Positions 60,677-64,000 of a DNA stretch of 64,000 nucleotides are shown in pieces. The notes under the pieces were generated by a model. It saw only the letters and a program-made list of their open reading frames with translations. It searched no databases and was not told the DNA's origin. Origin of the DNA: Caccovicinus sp051878975. Lineage in GTDB: Bacteria; Bacillota; Clostridia; Lachnospirales; Lachnospiraceae. Numbering within the stretch: position 1 is the first letter of the stretch; every line of letters begins with the position of its first letter. Location: the NCBI GenBank assembly GCA_051878975.1, contig JBJELD010000018.1, forward strand, positions 13,469 through 77,468, written 5' to 3'. Both the position numbers and the translations under genes were made by a program.

Positions 60677-61531
60677 TCAGCAGTTCGAACTGTTTGCTTC
60701 GTCCAGCTCGCTGCTTGTAACACGCTCAATGTGCATGGCAAGATAGCCGATCTCCACCTCATCCAGCTGGCGGCGCAGACTCCGGCCCACCTCATCACAT
60801 ACCGTCTGCGCAATCTGATAGGCCTTCGGAAACTTCAGCTCCATATAGTCATTCATATTCAGCTTCAGCTTTTCCCCGTTTAACGCTCTGGCCACCATGT
60901 AACGGATATGATTCATCAGACGGTTGTAGGAAAGGGACTGAATGTCAATGCTGGCGCCGGTCTCCTTCTCGATCGCAGAAATACACTCCCGTACCGCCTG
61001 GGCGGTCTGCATGGCCTGCGACACTTTCTCATCTTCAATGGCAGAGTGGATATGAAGCGCTATGTATCCGATTTCGTCATCTCCTATATTCAGATTCATC
61101 CGTTTCTTCACAATCGGCCGGATCGCCTCTGCCGCCTTGAATTCCATATGAAACAGAACCCGGATATCCTCCGTCAGCGGATTGCTGATCTGCTCCCGCT
61201 TCTTCACACGTTTCAGCGCATATTCAATATGGTCAGCCATGGGAAAAAGTATGTTCCGGTCCAGGTGGCCGAACTTCTTTTCAGCCTCCCTGAGAATCTC
61301 ATCTGCAATTTCCAGACATTCAGGATCAATTGATCTGGCCATCTCACCGGCTGCTCCCCTGTCGGTAGCGGCCTGGAGGGCGTACACGCTGTCCTCCGGC
61401 CCGGCCTCCATTCGCTGGCTTACTTTCTTTCCGAAGCCCACTCCTTTTCCCATGATCATATATTCCTGATTATCCTCTGTATGGATGGCAATCACCGCAT
61501 TGTGATTAAGCACCTTGCTGATTCTGTACAT
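60677..61531 (-). CDS. PRD-domain transcription antiterminator (LicT/GlcT family)
   Basis: 284 residues. RNA-binding CAT domain at residues 1-55 (MYRISKVLNHNAVIAIHTED, MGKGVGFGKK), then PRD1 (FPMADHIEYALKRV, and GYIALHIHSAIEDE) and PRD2 (LMNHIRYMVARAL, GYLAMHIERV), whose histidines are phosphorylated by the PTS. It would bind a leader RNA and prevent termination when its sugar is present. It follows the glucose-type PTS gene by 51 bp, and the leader of that gene contains a terminator. Confidence 0.93.
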   Translation of the reverse strand: MYRISKVLNHNAVIAIHTEDNQEYMIMGKGVGFGKKVSQRMEAGPEDSVYALQAATDRGAAGEMARSIDPECLEIADEILREAEKKFGHLDRNILFPMADHIEYALKRVKKREQISNPLTEDIRVLFHMEFKAAEAIRPIVKKRMNLNIGDDEIGYIALHIHSAIEDEKVSQAMQTAQAVRECISAIEKETGASIDIQSLSYNRLMNHIRYMVARALNGEKLKLNMNDYMELKFPKAYQIAQTVCDEVGRSLRRQLDEVEIGYLAMHIERVTSSELDEANSSNC

Positions 61532-61582
61532 ACTTTCCCCACTTGACTCTTTCTAATTTTTCTTCACAGCCGCACGAAACAA

Positions 61583-63754
61583 CTATTTTTCTTCGTATAC
61601 ATCTACGGCAAACAAGGCCTCTCCTGCCTGAATATGCCCTTCTTTCAGCAGACGAATCTTCTGATTGCTCTTCAGCTCCGTACACAGAACCGGCGTTGCC
61701 ACAGAAGGAGCATTCGCTTTCAGATAATCCAGATCCAGCTTGATCAGAGGCTCACCCTTCTTCACCTTCTGACCGTTCTGAACAAAGACCTCAAAGCCCT
61801 GTCCGTTCAGCTTCACAGTATCAATGCCGATGTGAATCAGCAGTGTAATACCGGACTCCGTCACATAGCCCAGCGCGTGCTTGGTATCAAATACGAAGCA
61901 GACCTCGCCGTCCTCCGGCGCTCTCACCACGTTATCCTCCGGTGTAACCACGGCACCGTCGCCCAGCATCTTTCCTGCGAACGCCGGATCGGGTGCAGTC
62001 GTCAGATCTGCTGCTTCTCCGGTAACCGGGCTGGAAATGATGATCGAAGACACCGGTCTGGAGGATACTTCACTCTTCTCTTCCGGCTTTGCTTCCTGTT
62101 TTGCCGGCTCTTCCTGCGCAGGCTCTGTGCTACTACCAGTATACTCCTCATTCGGAGCTTTTTCCAGATAATCTTCCAAATTTGATTTAATTACAGTTAC
62201 TCTTGGTCCATAAATAATCTGAACGCCGTTTCCTTTATGAACAACACCGGAAGCGCCCGTTCCCTTCAGCATGGCATCATTCACCAGCTCCGCTTTAAAT
62301 ACGGTACAGCGCAGTCTGGTTGCACAACAGTCCACATCGGAAATGTTTTTCTTTCCGCCGAGACCCTGACAGATCTGTCTGGACATCTGATCTTCTGCAC
62401 TCTCTTCCGAAGCTGCTCCCGCCTCTCCGTTCTTTCTGGCCTCCAGATCACTTCTGCGGTAAAGCTTCACCTCCTCCGCATCATCACGTCCCGGAGTCTT
62501 TAAATCCATCTTCACAATCAGGAAGCTGAACAGGAAATAGTAAACAACAAAGTATACAATACCTACGATAACCACCCAGATCCAGTTGGTCTTTGCATTT
62601 CCCTGAAGAATGCCAAACAGGAACAGATCAATAAATCCGCCCGAGAACGTCATACCGACGCCTACATTAAATACATGCATCAGCATGTAAGCCAGACCTG
62701 CCAGTACGCAGTGAATTCCGTACAGAAGCGGAGCCACAAACAGGAAGGTAAATTCCAGAGGCTCTGTGATACCGGTCAGCATGGAGGTCAGTGCAGCAGA
62801 GAACAAAAGTCCTTCTACTGCTTTTTTCTTTTCCGGCTTAGCAGTCCGGTACATGGCAAGTGCTGCGCCCGGAAGACCAAAGATCATTAACGGGAACTTT
62901 CCGGACATAAAGCGGGTAGCGGACACTGCAAACTGCTTTGTTGTCGGATCCGCCAGCTGTGCAAAGAAAATATTCTGTGCACCCTCGATCATCTGTCCGG
63001 CAACCTCCATCGTTCCGCCTACTGCAGTCTGCCAGAACGGAAGATAGAATACGTGATGCAGACCGAACGGGATCAGCAGACGCTCCATCAGACCGTAAAC
63101 CCAGGTTCCTGCGTAACCGGAATTCAGCACAACATTTCCTACCGCATAGATGCCGCTCTGGATCACCGGCCATACGAAGTACATCACCATACCTACTGCC
63201 GTGTAAACCAGTGCAGAAATGATCGGCACAAACCGGGTTCCTCCGAAGAAGGAAAGCACCTGCGGAAGCTGAATTTTGTAGAAACGATTGTGAAGCGCTG
63301 CCACACCCAGGCCAACAATAATACCGCCGAATACGCCCATCTGCAGGGAGGTAATTCCGCACACGGAAGTCGTTGCACCGCTTAACATGGTTTCCGCACC
63401 GCCGTTAATCCGGATCAGCGCTCCGATGGCTGCATGCATGATAAAGAAGGATATTGCAGCTGCAAGAGCCGCAACTTCTTTCTCTTTCTTCGCCATGCCG
63501 ATCGCCACACCCATAGCAAAGATAATCGGCAGATTCGTGAACACAATGTTGCCTGCATCACTCATAATCGTGAAGATCGCATTAAACACGGTTCCCGGTC
63601 CCATGATTCCCATAAGACCATAGGTTTCCAGCATGGTCTCATTTGTAAAAGAACCACCTAAGCCTAAGAGCAGTCCCGCAACCGGCAGGATTGCGATTGG
63701 CAGCATAAAGGAACGTCCCACACGCTGCAGTACACCAAAAATTTTGTCTTTCAT
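61583..63754 (-). CDS. ptsG: Glucose-type PTS transporter, EIICBA in one chain
   Basis: 723 residues. EIIC (residues 1 to about 400; LPIAILPVAGLLLGLGG, GGFIDLFLFGILQGN) forms ten or so membrane segments; EIIB follows with the phosphocysteine region NISDVDCCATRLRCTVF; EIIA ends the chain with LLIHIGIDTVKLNGQGF, whose His accepts phosphate from HPr. A Pro/Glu-rich linker separates EIIB from EIIA. The family covers glucose, glucosamine and N-acetylglucosamine, so glucose is likely but not certain. GGAG lies 7 bases before the ATG at 63754; the frame is open to 63874. Adjacent antiterminator supports PTS control. Confidence 0.93.
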   Translation of the reverse strand: MKDKIFGVLQRVGRSFMLPIAILPVAGLLLGLGGSFTNETMLETYGLMGIMGPGTVFNAIFTIMSDAGNIVFTNLPIIFAMGVAIGMAKKEKEVAALAAAISFFIMHAAIGALIRINGGAETMLSGATTSVCGITSLQMGVFGGIIVGLGVAALHNRFYKIQLPQVLSFFGGTRFVPIISALVYTAVGMVMYFVWPVIQSGIYAVGNVVLNSGYAGTWVYGLMERLLIPFGLHHVFYLPFWQTAVGGTMEVAGQMIEGAQNIFFAQLADPTTKQFAVSATRFMSGKFPLMIFGLPGAALAMYRTAKPEKKKAVEGLLFSAALTSMLTGITEPLEFTFLFVAPLLYGIHCVLAGLAYMLMHVFNVGVGMTFSGGFIDLFLFGILQGNAKTNWIWVVIVGIVYFVVYYFLFSFLIVKMDLKTPGRDDAEEVKLYRRSDLEARKNGEAGAASEESAEDQMSRQICQGLGGKKNISDVDCCATRLRCTVFKAELVNDAMLKGTGASGVVHKGNGVQIIYGPRVTVIKSNLEDYLEKAPNEEYTGSSTEPAQEEPAKQEAKPEEKSEVSSRPVSSIIISSPVTGEAADLTTAPDPAFAGKMLGDGAVVTPEDNVVRAPEDGEVCFVFDTKHALGYVTESGITLLIHIGIDTVKLNGQGFEVFVQNGQKVKKGEPLIKLDLDYLKANAPSVATPVLCTELKSNQKIRLLKEGHIQAGEALFAVDVYEEK

Positions 63755-63853
63755 ACCGTCTCTCCTTTTTTTATAATTTCGGGATCCTTTATGGTACGGA
63801 CATACCTTCTTATTATTCCTGTCAGGGAGTGCTTTATACAGCTTGGAACACAA

Positions 63854-63912
63854 CAAAAAAGCAGGCCCATACACATAAATATCCTAAGATTTATGTATAG
63901 TGAATGCCTACT
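63854..63912 (-). terminator. Leader terminator of the PTS gene, candidate antitermination site
   Basis: On the minus strand AGTAGGC pairs with GCCTGCT, and an inner ATACA/TGTAT plus TAAAT/ATTTA stem adds length, then TTTTTT. It lies about 100 bases before the start codon. An RNA antiterminator site for the neighbouring PRD protein is expected to overlap its 5' arm; I could not identify it by sequence. Confidence 0.6.
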
Positions 63913-63940
63913 TAAAGTTACATACTATCAACATGGCTAC

Positions 63941-63970
63941 ATACTACCATACTATCCGGCGATTTGTCAA
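63941..63970 (-). promoter_or_regulatory. Promoter of the PTS-antiterminator unit
   Basis: On the minus strand TTGACA (63970-63965), 18 bp, TAGTAT (63946-63941). Three copies of CATACTA (63921-63927, 63940-63946, 63948-63954 on plus) surround and include the -10 box. Confidence 0.65.
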
Positions 63971-64000
63971 GCAGATTTTTTATTTTTTCATGACCGCCGT

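Overview
The window looks like a stretch of chromosome from an anaerobic, spore-forming member of the Clostridia, most likely Lachnospiraceae. Evidence: a dgt-dnaG-rpoD-trmK-nif3 cluster, an alpha/beta small acid-soluble spore protein, a Csp-like subtilisin, pyruvate formate-lyase, indolepyruvate:ferredoxin oxidoreductase, a two-gene SufC/SufBD unit, an FMN riboswitch before ribU, strong AGGAGG ribosome binding sites, and GC content that looks a little above 50 % by eye. Most genes lie on the minus strand. I see no prophage, insertion sequence, CRISPR array or rRNA, so this is core chromosome with metabolic accessory cassettes.

Layout. 1-6122 (minus): truncated TGS-type nucleoside kinase, nif3, trmK, rpoD, dnaG, dgt. 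6282-10042 (minus): small HTH protein, Csp-like S8 peptidase, SufBD-like and SufC-like proteins. 10162-11125 (plus): promoter, FMN riboswitch, terminator and ribU. 11251-13201 (plus): DUF885 metallopeptidase-like exported protein. 13301-14138: two identical tRNA-Leu(CAG) genes (minus) and one tRNA-Leu(AAG) (plus), each with its own promoter. 14234-15367 (plus): DUF362 ferredoxin-type protein. 15357-21390 (minus): an ABC importer of the glycerol-3-phosphate/sugar type with a glycerophosphodiesterase and a HAD phosphatase.

21648-35041 is a cobalamin biosynthesis region: cbiG, cbiD, cobM, cobJ and a cobK-cbiE fusion; then map (methionine aminopeptidase) on the opposite strand; then cbiT, cobB, cobT, cobU, cbiB, cobS and a CobU-like/DUF436 fusion. 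The map gene splits the pathway into two transcription units, and divergent promoters with a shared 12-bp inverted repeat lie between map and cbiT. cbiC, cbiL, cbiP and a cobalt chelatase are not in the window.

35202-38734: SASP, pflA, pflB. 38885-45949: one minus-strand run that joins two conserved membrane proteins, the c-di-AMP cyclase cdaA, its YbbR partner, HPr, PTS enzyme I and an O-antigen-polymerase-like membrane protein. 46168-52132: AMP-forming acyl-CoA ligase, iorB, iorA and a sodium/solute symporter, which together suggest handling of aromatic (aryl acetate/arylpyruvate) acids. 52414-53571 (plus): MFS transporter. 53640-59403: TRAP transporter, YiaK-type dehydrogenase, YhcH/YiaL protein and a LacI regulator with four GCAATCGAT operator-like sites, resembling the E. 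coli yiaKLMNO system for diketogulonate. 59524-63754: DUF2156 protein, PRD antiterminator and a glucose-type PTS EIICBA with a long leader carrying a terminator. No overtly new multi-gene defence or mobile system was seen; the least ordinary items are the CobU-like/DUF436 fusion, the symmetric divergent promoter at map/cbiT, the LacI operator set, the aromatic-acid cassette and several unexplained leader hairpins.
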